64,000 nt of DNA from DASPWV01 sp046726375 (GCA_046726375.1 JBKPAJ010000181.1:6163-70162), one strand, 5' to 3'. Positions 17,967-26,540 are shown, counted from the stretch's first letter. Numbers and translations are program-made. The notes: a model not told the origin generated them from the sequence alone.

Positions 17967-18076
17967 GTGCGGAGCGCCAACAGCGCGAGCCGCGCGAAAG
18001 CCGCCGGGATTCCGCCCATTCATTCGGATCACCTCGCTCTCTGCCACCATGCGCAACGCCAGTGAATTGAGGGGTT
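17956..18076 (+). repeat. dispersed ~120 bp leader element, copy A
   Basis: First of three diverged copies (others at 26405-26519 and, inverted, 47801-47927). Shared blocks, in order, are AGCTCRCTT, GCGCCAAC plus GCG, an ATGCCAC-like block and AGTGAATTGAG near the 3' end. Between the GCGCCAAC and AGTGAATTG blocks there are 88 nt here, about 80 in B and 84 in C. It ends 40 bp before the M1 peptidase start and points the same way. GAGGGGTTAAATG at its end resembles a ribosome site with an ATG. Confidence 0.65.
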
Positions 18077-18116
18077 AAATGCGATAGCCTAAAGACGCCT
18101 TTCCCATAGCTTTGCC

Positions 18117-20858
18117 ATGCGAGTGTTTGTACTTTTGCTGTCTTTGCTTTCGGCGGCAACAGCCTCGGCGCAACAGCCCGCTATCCCTCCGCCTTCCGAC
18201 GAAGATCTCAGCATTCAAGCGTTTCTGCAGTCGGTGGAAACGGCGATTTCCACCACCGATCGCGCGGCCTGGTTGAACCTTCTCTCGTCGAACGCCGATC
18301 GCGATGCGGCGACCGAATTCTTCGATTCGATGGTGCCCCAGGGCGTCACGCGGGTCGTGGTGCGCGAGCGCGATCGCAGCGAACTGATGGGGGCGTTGCC
18401 GGGCGACGGCTACCGCCTGATCGGCGAAGTGTTCATCGAGACGGGAGCGCGCGGCCGCATTGTCACGTGGCGTCTCGACATTCGCAAACCGCGTGAATCG
18501 ACGGAGCGGCAGCCGTGGCGTCTGGTGGCAGAGGAACGCCTGTCGTTTGTCGAAGGCTTGCACCGCCTGTCGCTTCATCCGGAAAAGCAGTTTCTCGCGC
18601 GCGACCTCGTCCTCGAATCGGTGGACTTTCAGTTGCGCCTGCCGGCGGGCGACGTCTTCGTTGCCGATACGGCGGAGGGCGTGACCGCGTTGGTCCTGCT
18701 CGGCGACGGCTCGATGGTGTTTACCCCGACGCCGCCCGAAGAACGCGGCCAACTGAAACTCTTCGCGGGCGCAGAAACGCTGGAGACGCCGTTCTCTTCG
18801 GTGTTCGTCCGGCTGAATCCGTACGAGTTCGAGCAGCAGATCAAACGGCACGCGCTCACGCCGGCGCCGGTCGACTCGCGGACGTTCAGACGCGCCCAGC
18901 TGATCTTCGAAGAGGAATTGCCAAAGTCGTTCAGTCTCGACTTGAGCGACTTGAGCCGCGACACGTGGTCGCTTCTGCCGCAGGCAGGAGACTTCCTCGC
19001 CGAAGTACGAACGCGCCGTTTCGATGTGCTCACCTTCGCGCGCTCGACCGCGGAGGCCGAAGACGTGACGCTGTTTCATCGCGCACGCAAGAAAAACATC
19101 TCTGCGTACGCATCGCCCATGAAGTTGAGCAGCCGCGGCCGCTTCTTCAACGAGGACGAGCTGGTCGAGTACGACGTGCTCAATTACGACGTCGACGCCA
19201 CCTATCTTCCCGATCGCCAGTGGCTCGAAGGTCATGTGCGCATGCGGCTGCGCGTCAAAGCCTACGCGCTCGCGGCGCTCACGTTGAAGCTGAACGAGCA
19301 GCTGAATGTGCGCTCAATCAGCAGCGATGAACTGGGCCGGCTGTTGTTCCTCAAAGTGCGCAATCAAAACAGCGTGGTGGTGAATCTGCCGTCCACCGTC
19401 GCGCGCGATCTCGAGCTTACGCTCGACATCACGTATCAGGGACCGATGCACAGCCAGGGTCTCGATCAGGAGTCGATCACGGTGCAAGAACCCGCGCGCG
19501 TGCAGCCCGAGGAGATGCCGTTCGTTCCTGCCGAACCGAACTGGCTGTTCAGCAATCGCAGCTTTTGGTATCCGCAGGCGCAAGTCACCGACTATGCCAC
19601 TGCCCGAGTACGAGTGACGTTGCCGCTCGGATACGCGGCGGTGGCAACAGGTGTCCCTGCGGCCGGCAATCCCATGTCCGCGGGCCCGACACGGTCGACG
19701 TATACGTTCACCGCCGATCAGCCCGCCCGCTACATCGGCCTGGTGGTGAGCAAGATGGCGATGGTGGACTCGACCCACGTCGCGCTCGACATTCAACCGC
19801 CCGTGGTCGGCCAACCGCGCGAAGTGTATGCAGGCGGCGGGATCCTGATTCGGCCGCGGACGCTCCCGCCGGTCGGCGCACGCAATACGATGCTCCTGTC
19901 GGTTGCGGCCACTCGCCGTCAAGCGCAACGCGGCCGCGACATCGTCATCACGGCAGCGGAGATTTTGCGCTTCTATGGCGCGACCATCGGCGACGTGCCC
20001 TACGACGCCATGACGCTGGCCATGGTGGAGAGCAGTCTTCCTGGAGGCCACAGCCCGGCCTACATGGCGATGATGAACAACCCCGCGCCGATGACGCCCA
20101 ACACGTGGCGCAACGATCCCGCAACCTTCAGCAATTACCCGGAGTTCTACCTCGCGCACGAATTGGCGCACCAGTGGTGGGGCCAGGCTGTGGGCTGGCA
20201 GAACTATCACGAGCAGTGGCTGAGCGAGGGCATGGCGCAGTACTTCGCCGCGCTCTACGCCAGGGAGCGTCGCGGCGAGGCGGCGTTTCGCGACGTGATT
20301 CGCCAGTTTCGCCGCTGGGCGATCGACCAGTCGGATCAGGGGCCGATTTATCTCGGTTACCGACTGGGCCACTTGAAGAACGACAGCCGCATCTTCCGCG
20401 CTGTTGTCTACAACAAAAGTGCGGCGGTCTTGCACATGCTCCGGCGCCTCATCGGAGACGATGCGTTCTTTCAAGGGCTCCGGCGCTTCTATGCCGACAA
20501 CCGGTTCAAGAAAGCCGGGACGCAGGAATTTCAGCGCGCGATGGAAGCCACGTCCGGACGCTCACTCGAACGGTTTTTTCAACGCTGGATTTTCGAGTGG
20601 GGCATTCCGCGCGTGCGCTACTCCGCAACGGTAGACGGTCAAGAGCTCGTCGTTCGTTTTGAGCAAGTAACGGCGACCGCCGACGCTGTTTACGACGTGC
20701 CGGTCACGCTGTCGATTCAGTCCGGCGACCGAGCAGTTGAACACGTCGTCGTGCTCGACGAGACGACAACTGAAAAGCGTTACCCGCTGACTGGCGCATT
20801 GAAGAACGTGGACGTGAATGCGGACGGCGCGGCGGTGGCGATCTTTGAAAAGCGGTGA
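18117..20858 (+). CDS. secreted M1-family metallo-aminopeptidase
   Basis: A 913-residue exported protein with a signal peptide ending at about ATASAQ (residue 19). It has a long N-terminal beta-rich region (20-420), an M1-like beta saddle and the gluzincin domain. Zinc motif: H681-E682-L-A-H685 with E704 exactly 18 residues after the second His, plus the candidate transition-state Tyr at 765. The exopeptidase signature GAMEN is not present; the equivalent strand reads ESSLPGGHSP (638-647), as in divergent M1 members that may not act as simple aminopeptidases. It is monocistronic, with copy A of the repeated leader element just upstream. Confidence 0.9.
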   Translation: MRVFVLLLSLLSAATASAQQPAIPPPSDEDLSIQAFLQSVETAISTTDRAAWLNLLSSNADRDAATEFFDSMVPQGVTRVVVRERDRSELMGALPGDGYRLIGEVFIETGARGRIVTWRLDIRKPRESTERQPWRLVAEERLSFVEGLHRLSLHPEKQFLARDLVLESVDFQLRLPAGDVFVADTAEGVTALVLLGDGSMVFTPTPPEERGQLKLFAGAETLETPFSSVFVRLNPYEFEQQIKRHALTPAPVDSRTFRRAQLIFEEELPKSFSLDLSDLSRDTWSLLPQAGDFLAEVRTRRFDVLTFARSTAEAEDVTLFHRARKKNISAYASPMKLSSRGRFFNEDELVEYDVLNYDVDATYLPDRQWLEGHVRMRLRVKAYALAALTLKLNEQLNVRSISSDELGRLLFLKVRNQNSVVVNLPSTVARDLELTLDITYQGPMHSQGLDQESITVQEPARVQPEEMPFVPAEPNWLFSNRSFWYPQAQVTDYATARVRVTLPLGYAAVATGVPAAGNPMSAGPTRSTYTFTADQPARYIGLVVSKMAMVDSTHVALDIQPPVVGQPREVYAGGGILIRPRTLPPVGARNTMLLSVAATRRQAQRGRDIVITAAEILRFYGATIGDVPYDAMTLAMVESSLPGGHSPAYMAMMNNPAPMTPNTWRNDPATFSNYPEFYLAHELAHQWWGQAVGWQNYHEQWLSEGMAQYFAALYARERRGEAAFRDVIRQFRRWAIDQSDQGPIYLGYRLGHLKNDSRIFRAVVYNKSAAVLHMLRRLIGDDAFFQGLRRFYADNRFKKAGTQEFQRAMEATSGRSLERFFQRWIFEWGIPRVRYSATVDGQELVVRFEQVTATADAVYDVPVTLSIQSGDRAVEHVVVLDETTTEKRYPLTGALKNVDVNADGAAVAIFEKR

Positions 20859-20906
20859 AGTCGCGGCTAGCGGAACGACTGTAGGCACGCGCAGCGGGTA
20901 ACGCGG

Positions 20907-20926
20907 AGCGAGGGAGCATTCTCGCT
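20907..20926. terminator. small hairpin between convergent genes
   Basis: AGCGAG (20907-20912) and CTCGCT (20921-20926) pair around an 8-nt loop in the 83-bp convergent gap. It is followed by ACG, giving the CGCTACG tail seen after other palindromes. Too short to be a strong terminator on its own. Confidence 0.3.
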
Positions 20927-20941
20927 ACGTGCTGGCCGCTA

Positions 20942-21364
20942 CTACGGTAAGTAGATTCCCGACACCTTCATCTGCCCGTTCGGCTCCATCCGCTCACACA
21001 CGACGTAAAACTTCGCGTCGTTGATGACGTACGCGCGCGTGTGACGTTCACCAAACTGCGATGAGCTGATGACCGCTGGCCCTGACGCCATTTGCGGCGG
21101 CAGGAGTTCATCGACCTTGCTGCGAAGATCGCCTTGCCGGATTTCTCCGCCGTCGAGCATCAGCATCACGGGCACGATCGTTGCGCCGGCGGGCACGCCC
21201 GGCGGCGTCGCGTTGCTGACGTCGGCTTCGGCGATGGCGGCCTGCACACCCGGCCCGACGACGCGTTGAACTGGAACGGAGATGATCCAGAGGACTGCCA
21301 CCGCGCACAGCGCGGCTGCCATCCATTCGAACAGGGATCCGACGCGAAGGTGGCGCTCCTCCAC
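20942..21364 (-). CDS. hypothetical membrane-anchored protein
   Basis: A 140-residue protein not recognised as a named family. It has a short cytoplasmic start, one TM segment (about 12-32, MAAALCAVAVLWIISVPVQ) and a C-terminal extracytoplasmic domain of about 105 residues rich in beta strands (TIVPVMLMLDGGEIRQGDL, HTRAYVINDAKFYVVCERM). The conserved-looking core has one cysteine. It is divergent from nuoG with 93 bp between the starts, which leaves room for a shared regulatory region. Confidence 0.6.
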   Translation of the reverse strand: MEERHLRVGSLFEWMAAALCAVAVLWIISVPVQRVVGPGVQAAIAEADVSNATPPGVPAGATIVPVMLMLDGGEIRQGDLRSKVDELLPPQMASGPAVISSSQFGERHTRAYVINDAKFYVVCERMEPNGQMKVSGIYLP

Positions 21365-21439
21365 GCCGCAAGTCTACGCTGTCGGCACACGCAAAAAAAG
21401 CACAGCTATCCCTTACGCCGTCAGCAGTTCGATCCTTGA

Positions 21440-21445
21440 TATGAT
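21440..21445 (+). promoter_or_regulatory. TATGAT -10-like hexamer before nuoG
   Basis: TATGAT ends 12 nt before the nuoG ATG at 21458. The transcript would start only a few nucleotides ahead of the ATG, and no Shine-Dalgarno is present in between. Confidence 0.4.
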
Positions 21446-21457
21446 TCGAAAATACGC

Positions 21458-23332
21458 ATGGAAACCGTCACGTTGACCATCGATGGCCGGCAACTTACTG
21501 TGCCAAAGGGCACCACCGTGCTCCAAGCTGCCATCGAATCCGGCATTGAAGTTCCCTATTACTGTTATCACCCCGGCTTAGGCATCGACGCGTCGTGTCG
21601 CGTGTGTCTCGTCAAGATCGAAAAAATGCCGAAGCTCCAGACGTCGTGCTCGACGCCGGTGGCGCAAGGCATGGTGGTGCACACGCAGGATGCCGAATCG
21701 GTTGAGGGCCGCGCCGGCGTGTTCGAGTTCCTGCTCATCAACCATCCGCTCGACTGCCCCGTCTGCGACAAAGGCGGGGAATGTCCGCTCCAGGATTTTT
21801 CGTATCAATTTGGCAACGCGCAGAGCCGGATGGACTTTCCGCGGCGCGTATTCGACGGCGAAGGCGTGCGCGCCGACGTGGACTTTGGTCCGGCGCTCAT
21901 GCTCAATCGCAATCGGTGCATCCTGTGCACCCGCTGCATCCGGTTCATGCGCGAGATCGACGGCGACGCGCAGATCGGGATCGTCGACCGCGGCAACGGC
22001 AGTGAGATTGCCACGTTCAACGAACAAGGCGTGCATTCGCTCTTGTCGGGCAACTTGATGGACGTGTGTCCCGTCGGCGCGATCACGACGCGACAGTACC
22101 GCTTCCGCTCGCGCCCCTGGGACAACCCGACAGCCGTGGACACGATCTGCACGCTTTGCTCGAAGGGTTGCAACACCACTGCGTGGATCAAGGCCAAGCC
22201 CGAGTGGGCAAAGGGATCACGTCTCATCCGTGTGACGCCGCGCTACAACGAAGCGGTGAATGGCTTCTGGATGTGCGACATCGGTCGGTTCCAATACACC
22301 TGGGTGGAAAGCGATCAGCGGCTCCGCAAGCCGCTGCTGCTCGCGCGTGACGGCGCCACGCAGCTGGCGACGTGGAGAGAGGCGTTGGGCCGCGTTCGCG
22401 ATTTGATGGAAACCGCCGGCCGGCGGGATGCGGCATCGGTGCGTTTCCTCACCTCCGCTCATGCGTCGCACGAAGAGCTATTCCTGCTCAAGCAACTCGC
22501 GCTTGGGCTCAAGGGAGAGGGCGGATCGGACCATGTGCACGTTGCCTGGCGCCGCTCGGAAAAGCGTCAGCCCGCAGAGACGAAATTCCGCGTGCCGGCG
22601 ACCGACGCGCCGAATGTGAACGGTGCTGTCGATCTTGGTCTCAGCGTCGGCTCCACCAGCGACGGCAGCGCCGATCTGTCGTCACTTCGAACGGCCGTTG
22701 AAAACGGACGTGTGTCGGTGGTGTACGTGGTCGATCCCGGTCCCGATGGCTCCCTGGGCGATGTGAGCTGGCTGATCGACGCGCGGCGTAACGGATCGCT
22801 CGCGACCGTCATCTATCAAGGTGTGCTCGCCTCCGAGCTCGGAAAGATCGCCGACGTCGTGCTGCCCGGGGCCGCGTGGGTGGAAAAAGACGCGACCTAC
22901 ACAAACGACAAGGCGATCGTTCAGGGCGCCTCAAAGGTGCTCAATGCGCCGGGCGAGGCCGTGGAAGACTGGCAAATTCTGACAAGCGTCGCGGCGGCGC
23001 TCGGCTTGCCGTTTAAGTACACGAGTTCGCAACAGGTCCGATCCGAAATCGCGACGGCGCTCGCCGACATGCCGCGGTATGCCGGGCTCGCCGGCCATAT
23101 TTTCAATCGTCCACTGCCGTTGAAACATTGGTTGCAGGCCAGCAACCCGATGGAGCGGTGGAAGTGGAACGTCATGTTCCAGGATCTTCCCCCGGTCAAG
23201 GGCCACAACGTGCAGATGGAAGGAGCGCCGGCGCCCGCTGTCATTCCGCTGCGGCTCGTTACGGAAGAAATCTCGCGTCCCGCCGACGCCGCTCAGGGGC
23301 GCCCTGAGCGTGTCGAGGGGCGTTCCGAGTAA
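21458..23332 (+). CDS. nuoG: NADH-quinone oxidoreductase subunit G (lone gene)
   Basis: A 624-residue iron-sulfur protein of complex I. An N-terminal 2Fe-2S ferredoxin domain has CYHPGLGIDASCRVC. The His/Cys N5 cluster block is HPLDCPVCDKGGECPLQ (about 94-110). A ferredoxin-type 4Fe-4S pair follows (CILCTRCIRF and MDVCPVGAIT), then CTLCSKGCN and a shortened molybdopterin-oxidoreductase-like domain (about 240-600). It is shorter than the 680-900 residues usual for NuoG, as in other compact versions. No other nuo gene is adjacent; a cytochrome biogenesis gene follows. The C-terminal GRPERVEGRSE is encoded by a dispersed palindromic repeat at 23301. Confidence 0.9.
   Translation: METVTLTIDGRQLTVPKGTTVLQAAIESGIEVPYYCYHPGLGIDASCRVCLVKIEKMPKLQTSCSTPVAQGMVVHTQDAESVEGRAGVFEFLLINHPLDCPVCDKGGECPLQDFSYQFGNAQSRMDFPRRVFDGEGVRADVDFGPALMLNRNRCILCTRCIRFMREIDGDAQIGIVDRGNGSEIATFNEQGVHSLLSGNLMDVCPVGAITTRQYRFRSRPWDNPTAVDTICTLCSKGCNTTAWIKAKPEWAKGSRLIRVTPRYNEAVNGFWMCDIGRFQYTWVESDQRLRKPLLLARDGATQLATWREALGRVRDLMETAGRRDAASVRFLTSAHASHEELFLLKQLALGLKGEGGSDHVHVAWRRSEKRQPAETKFRVPATDAPNVNGAVDLGLSVGSTSDGSADLSSLRTAVENGRVSVVYVVDPGPDGSLGDVSWLIDARRNGSLATVIYQGVLASELGKIADVVLPGAAWVEKDATYTNDKAIVQGASKVLNAPGEAVEDWQILTSVAAALGLPFKYTSSQQVRSEIATALADMPRYAGLAGHIFNRPLPLKHWLQASNPMERWKWNVMFQDLPPVKGHNVQMEGAPAPAVIPLRLVTEEISRPADAAQGRPERVEGRSE
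23301..23321. repeat. GCCCTGAGCGTGTCGAGGGGC palindromic repeat inside nuoG end
   Basis: A 21-bp imperfect palindrome of the GCCCTGAGC...TCGAAGGGC type, related to the units at 7087-7166. It supplies the last residues of NuoG and the GTG (23310) that is the first possible start of ccdA. Confidence 0.65.
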
Positions 23333-24089
23333 CCACTTGGAATCACTGTTCACCTCCGCGCCGTCTCTCGCCGCGTTCGCTGCCGGCGTGTTGAGCTTCA
23401 TCTCGCCGTGCGTCCTGCCGCTCATCCCTGGTTACCTGTCGTTTATTTCAGGCGTCTCGCTGGATGAGATGCGCGGTACCGCGCCGGCTGCCGCCGGCCG
23501 CGGCACCGCGGCTGTGCGCCGGCGCATGGTGATTACGTCCTTGTTCTTCATCCTGGGGTTCTCGCTCGTGTTCATCACGCTCGGCGCAAGCGCCACGGCG
23601 CTTGGGCAACTCGTGATGGCGAAGAGCACGCTGCTAGGAAAGATCGCGGGGGTCGTGATCATCATCTTCGGCCTTCACACGATGGGCCTGCTGAAGATCG
23701 GCTGGCTCTATCGCGAGAAGCGCTTCCAGCAGACGAACAAACCGGCGAGCATGTTCGGCGCGACGCTCGTCGGCATCGCGTTCGCGTTTGGCTGGACGCC
23801 CTGTATCGGTCCGATTCTCGCCGCAATTCTCGCGATTGCTGGTGCGCAGGAAACCGTGAGTCAGGGGATTCAGCTGCTCGCGATCTATTCGGCCGGGCTG
23901 GCGCTCCCGTTCCTGCTGACCACGCTCGCGATCGATCGGTTCTTCGCGGCCTTCGCGAAGATTCGCCGACACTATCACGCCATCGAGGTCACCTCGGGCG
24001 TGCTCATGGTCGTCATTGGCGTCTTGATCTTCACGAACAACTTCACGATCATCGCGCGCTATCTTCAGGACTACTTGCCCGTTTATTAA
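23310..24089 (+). CDS. ccdA: cytochrome c biogenesis protein CcdA / DsbD-like membrane thiol carrier
   Basis: A 259-residue six-TM protein of the CcdA/DsbD-beta family. The two redox cysteines are in the signatures FISPCVLPLIPGYLSF (TM1) and FGWTPCIGPILAAIL (TM4). It moves reducing equivalents from cytoplasmic thioredoxin to periplasmic acceptors for haem ligation. The start is uncertain: GTG 23310 lies inside the nuoG end and overlaps a repeat, while TTG 23337, directly after the nuoG stop, gives a 250-residue protein beginning LESLFTSAPS and is equally plausible. No resA or ccsB partner is next to it. Confidence 0.9.
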   Translation: MSRGVPSNHLESLFTSAPSLAAFAAGVLSFISPCVLPLIPGYLSFISGVSLDEMRGTAPAAAGRGTAAVRRRMVITSLFFILGFSLVFITLGASATALGQLVMAKSTLLGKIAGVVIIIFGLHTMGLLKIGWLYREKRFQQTNKPASMFGATLVGIAFAFGWTPCIGPILAAILAIAGAQETVSQGIQLLAIYSAGLALPFLLTTLAIDRFFAAFAKIRRHYHAIEVTSGVLMVVIGVLIFTNNFTIIARYLQDYLPVY

Positions 24090-24136
24090 TCGTTTCTCTG
24101 CCGATCTCGCCGTCTTCACCGGCCGCGCGCTTCTGG

Positions 24137-24142
24137 TATTCT
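24137..24142 (+). promoter_or_regulatory. TATTCT -10-like hexamer 10 nt before a GTG start
   Basis: TATTCT precedes the GTG at 24153 by 10 nt with no Shine-Dalgarno in between, as in other candidate leaderless genes here. Confidence 0.35.
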
Positions 24143-24152
24143 TGCCCGTACG

Positions 24153-25328
24153 GTGACCAACCGCTGGATCCGATTTCTGCTCGCAGTGCTCGCGATTGCA
24201 GCGGCATCGGCGGCCGCCTATCGCATCGTGCAGGACGAACAACGTCTTGCCAGGGACCTCACCACGGCGCGCAACGCGTTCTTCATCGGCGACAGCGCAT
24301 TGAGCGCCGTTGAGCAACTTCAAGCCTCGTTACACGCCTACGTCGCGCCGGGCCAGGGCCTGAGCTTCTGGGTTTCGCGCACTGGTCTCCTCCTCGACAA
24401 ATTGCGCCGCTCACTGTTGGATGTCGATGCGGCGGCCAACGCCAATGGCGGGTCGATCGGCGAGGCGCTCGACCTGTCGGATCGCCTCGCGGCGTCGGAA
24501 CAGCGCATCCGCGAGTACGCGCGCACCGGCCAGTTCGTCCTCGCAGGCGACGTGATCTTCGGCGAGGCACGTGATCTGTTCGACGGGCTTCGGATCCAGA
24601 TTGCGCGAAGCCGCGATCAGATCAGCCGAGCCGCAGGGCAGCGCGAGGCTGATGTGCGACGCGAGCAGCTGTATCTGGCGTTGGGCGCGGCGGCCATTCT
24701 CGCGCTGATGCTCTTGTTGTTAGTGCCGCCCGGACGCGCGCCGACTGTTATCCAAACGGAACCACCGGCTGCGCCCGCGCCGTCAGCACGTGTGCCCGTT
24801 GCCGCCGCTCCACCTTCGTTCGGCGCCGCGTACGCAAACGAGCTGGCAACGTTGTGCGCTGACATTGCGGCCGCGAGTGACACGCGCGAACTCGAGGGTC
24901 TGCTCGACCGCGCCCGCAAGCTGCTCCGCGCGCGTGGAGTGATCGTGTGGATTACCGCGGCAAACCGGCTCGAGCTGCACGCCGCCGCCTCGGCAGGCTA
25001 CGAGCCCCGCATGGTCGCACGCCTCGGTCCCATTCATCGCGATACGGGAAACCTCACAGCCGATGCGTTCCGCGAAAACATGGTACGGAGTAGTTCGTCG
25101 GCTGGAATGAATCCGGCCGCGTTCGCGATCCCAATGCCGGCGCCCGAGGGTCCAGTGGGCGTGTTTGCTGCCGAACTCGCCGCCGGCGCCGACATCGACG
25201 AAGCAAAGCTGGCGGCCGCGCGACTCATCGCCGCGCAGCTCGGACCCGTGCTGGGCACGGTTCCGTCCGAAACCGGAACCGTCGGCAGCACCGCCGTGCC
25301 CGATCGCCAGAGCGTCGGCGAGAGCTAG
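24153..25328 (+). CDS. membrane protein with GAF-like C-terminal domain, unknown
   Basis: A 391-residue protein. TM1 is at residues 6-22, an extracytoplasmic helical bundle of about 150 residues follows (ARTGQFVLAGDVIFGEARDLFDGL), and TM2 (about 175-193) is followed by a Pro/Ala-rich linker. The C-terminal part, about 225-375, looks like a degenerate GAF domain (LEGLLDRARKLLRARGVIVWITAANRLELHAAASAGY, FAIPMPAPEGPVGVFAAEL). This TM-sensor-TM-GAF layout suits a signal-sensing protein, but no output domain (kinase, cyclase, phosphatase) is visible. It starts at GTG 24153 with 63 nt from ccdA. Confidence 0.65.
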   Translation: MTNRWIRFLLAVLAIAAASAAAYRIVQDEQRLARDLTTARNAFFIGDSALSAVEQLQASLHAYVAPGQGLSFWVSRTGLLLDKLRRSLLDVDAAANANGGSIGEALDLSDRLAASEQRIREYARTGQFVLAGDVIFGEARDLFDGLRIQIARSRDQISRAAGQREADVRREQLYLALGAAAILALMLLLLVPPGRAPTVIQTEPPAAPAPSARVPVAAAPPSFGAAYANELATLCADIAAASDTRELEGLLDRARKLLRARGVIVWITAANRLELHAAASAGYEPRMVARLGPIHRDTGNLTADAFRENMVRSSSSAGMNPAAFAIPMPAPEGPVGVFAAELAAGADIDEAKLAAARLIAAQLGPVLGTVPSETGTVGSTAVPDRQSVGES

Positions 25329-25343
25329 CCGCCCCTTCTCTAC

Positions 25344-26285
25344 TCAGATTGCCGGCCGCGGCAGACGCCGAGCGCGCGGCTGCGGCGCTTCAATGGTCGC
25401 TTTGACGGTCGATTGCTTTTTATCGCGCACGATTCCAAGCGTGACGTCGCCGCTCTTGTCTCTCAACCGATCGACGAGATCGTCGTAGTCGCGGACGCGT
25501 TCACCATCAATTGAGGTGATGACATCGCCCGCCTTGAGTCCCGCTTTCTCCGCGGGTGAATCCTTCGTCACTTCGGACACGAGGACACCGCCGTCCTTGA
25601 CGCCGAAATAGTCCGCGAGCTGTGGCGGGAGCGATTCGATCTGGACGCCCAGACGGCGCCGCGCGCCGAGCGGAAACATGTCGCCGAAATCGAACCGCAT
25701 TGGCCCATCGAATTGGAACTCGCGGAGACGCGGTTCGAGTTCGCGAAAACGCGGCTCCAGCTCGCGAAAGCGGGGTTCGATCTCGCGAAGCTTTGGCTCC
25801 AGCTCTCGCATGCTCCTCGCGATTTCACGGCCGATGCGATCGTTGTCGATGCCCCAGCCGAACGAGCGCGCTTCGGGCGTCACATCAACCGTCTGGCGTT
25901 GCCCGCCGCGCAGCAGTGTCAACTTGACCGTGCGCCCGCTGACGGTCTCTTCCACGAGCCGGGAGAACTGGCGGGCGCTGCGAATCCGCTCTCCGTCGAA
26001 TTCCACCACGACGTCGCCTTCGCGAATCCCCGCCCTCGCGGCCGGACTGTCCTGATCGACATCATCGATCCGGACGCCACTCTGTTCCTTGAGCTCGTCC
26101 GCGTTCAGGTCGTTGACCGTGACACCAATCTGACTGCCACGTCCGTCAAGCATCAGGATTCGCGATCGATCGCGCGGCTCCGGTGACGGGCTGGGCTGCG
26201 CCGACTGCGCCAGGAGCGTGCCCACGGCAGTCAAAACGGCGGCCGTCAGAACCAGGCCGAATATGGCAAACCTCGCTTTTTGCAT
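25344..26285 (-). CDS. exported twin-PDZ protein with charged heptad linker
   Basis: A 313-residue protein with a signal or anchor sequence (7-26) and no protease domain. PDZ1 covers about 50-138 (SPAARAGIREGDVVVEFDGERI). A four-fold heptad repeat with consensus E-L/I-E-P-R-L/F-R fills 161-188. PDZ2 covers about 208-292 (DSPAEKAGLKAGDVITSIDGERV). HtrA-type proteases have this PDZ pair, but here the serine protease part is absent, so it is probably a periplasmic scaffold or a regulator of a protease (inference). The linker would form a rigid, proline-marked, highly charged helix. It is divergent from glutamine synthetase. Confidence 0.85.
   Translation of the reverse strand: MQKARFAIFGLVLTAAVLTAVGTLLAQSAQPSPSPEPRDRSRILMLDGRGSQIGVTVNDLNADELKEQSGVRIDDVDQDSPAARAGIREGDVVVEFDGERIRSARQFSRLVEETVSGRTVKLTLLRGGQRQTVDVTPEARSFGWGIDNDRIGREIARSMRELEPKLREIEPRFRELEPRFRELEPRLREFQFDGPMRFDFGDMFPLGARRRLGVQIESLPPQLADYFGVKDGGVLVSEVTKDSPAEKAGLKAGDVITSIDGERVRDYDDLVDRLRDKSGDVTLGIVRDKKQSTVKATIEAPQPRARRLPRPAI
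25722..25805 (-). repeat. 21-bp coding tandem repeat (4 units)
   Basis: Four head-to-tail 21-bp units encode E-[LI]-E-P-[KR]-[LF]-R heptads (residues 161-188 of the PDZ protein). On the plus strand the units read variations of a GAA/CGC-rich 21-mer. Confidence 0.8.
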
Positions 26286-26404
26286 CAGGAGATTCCTCCG
26301 TACATTGGTCTCAGACGAGAGACCGGGCTGTTCGGTTGGCTCTTCGACTTGCCCGAACTACCGTCGCTCAGGGCAAGTCCTTCGACTGCCGGGACCTAAC
26401 CCCA

Positions 26405-26519
26405 AGCTCACTTCAGTTCGCAGCGCCAACGGCGTTGAACGTTCGAAATGCCACTTTCGGCCCGAATCTTGAGCTCGGCTCAATGCCACGATCATCAACG
26501 CAAGTGAATTGAGCGGGTA
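26405..26519 (+). repeat. dispersed ~120 bp leader element, copy B
   Basis: Second copy of the element seen at 17956. It shares AGCTCACTT, GCGCCAACGGCG, the ATGCCACGAT block and AAGTGAATTGAG; the last 36 nt match copy A at 29 positions. It ends 34 bp before the GTG of glutamine synthetase and is oriented towards it. Remnants of the GCCCTGAGC-type palindrome flank it on both sides (near 26370 and 26525). Confidence 0.65.
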
Positions 26520-26540
26520 GGGCTCAGGGCAAGCTCCCCT

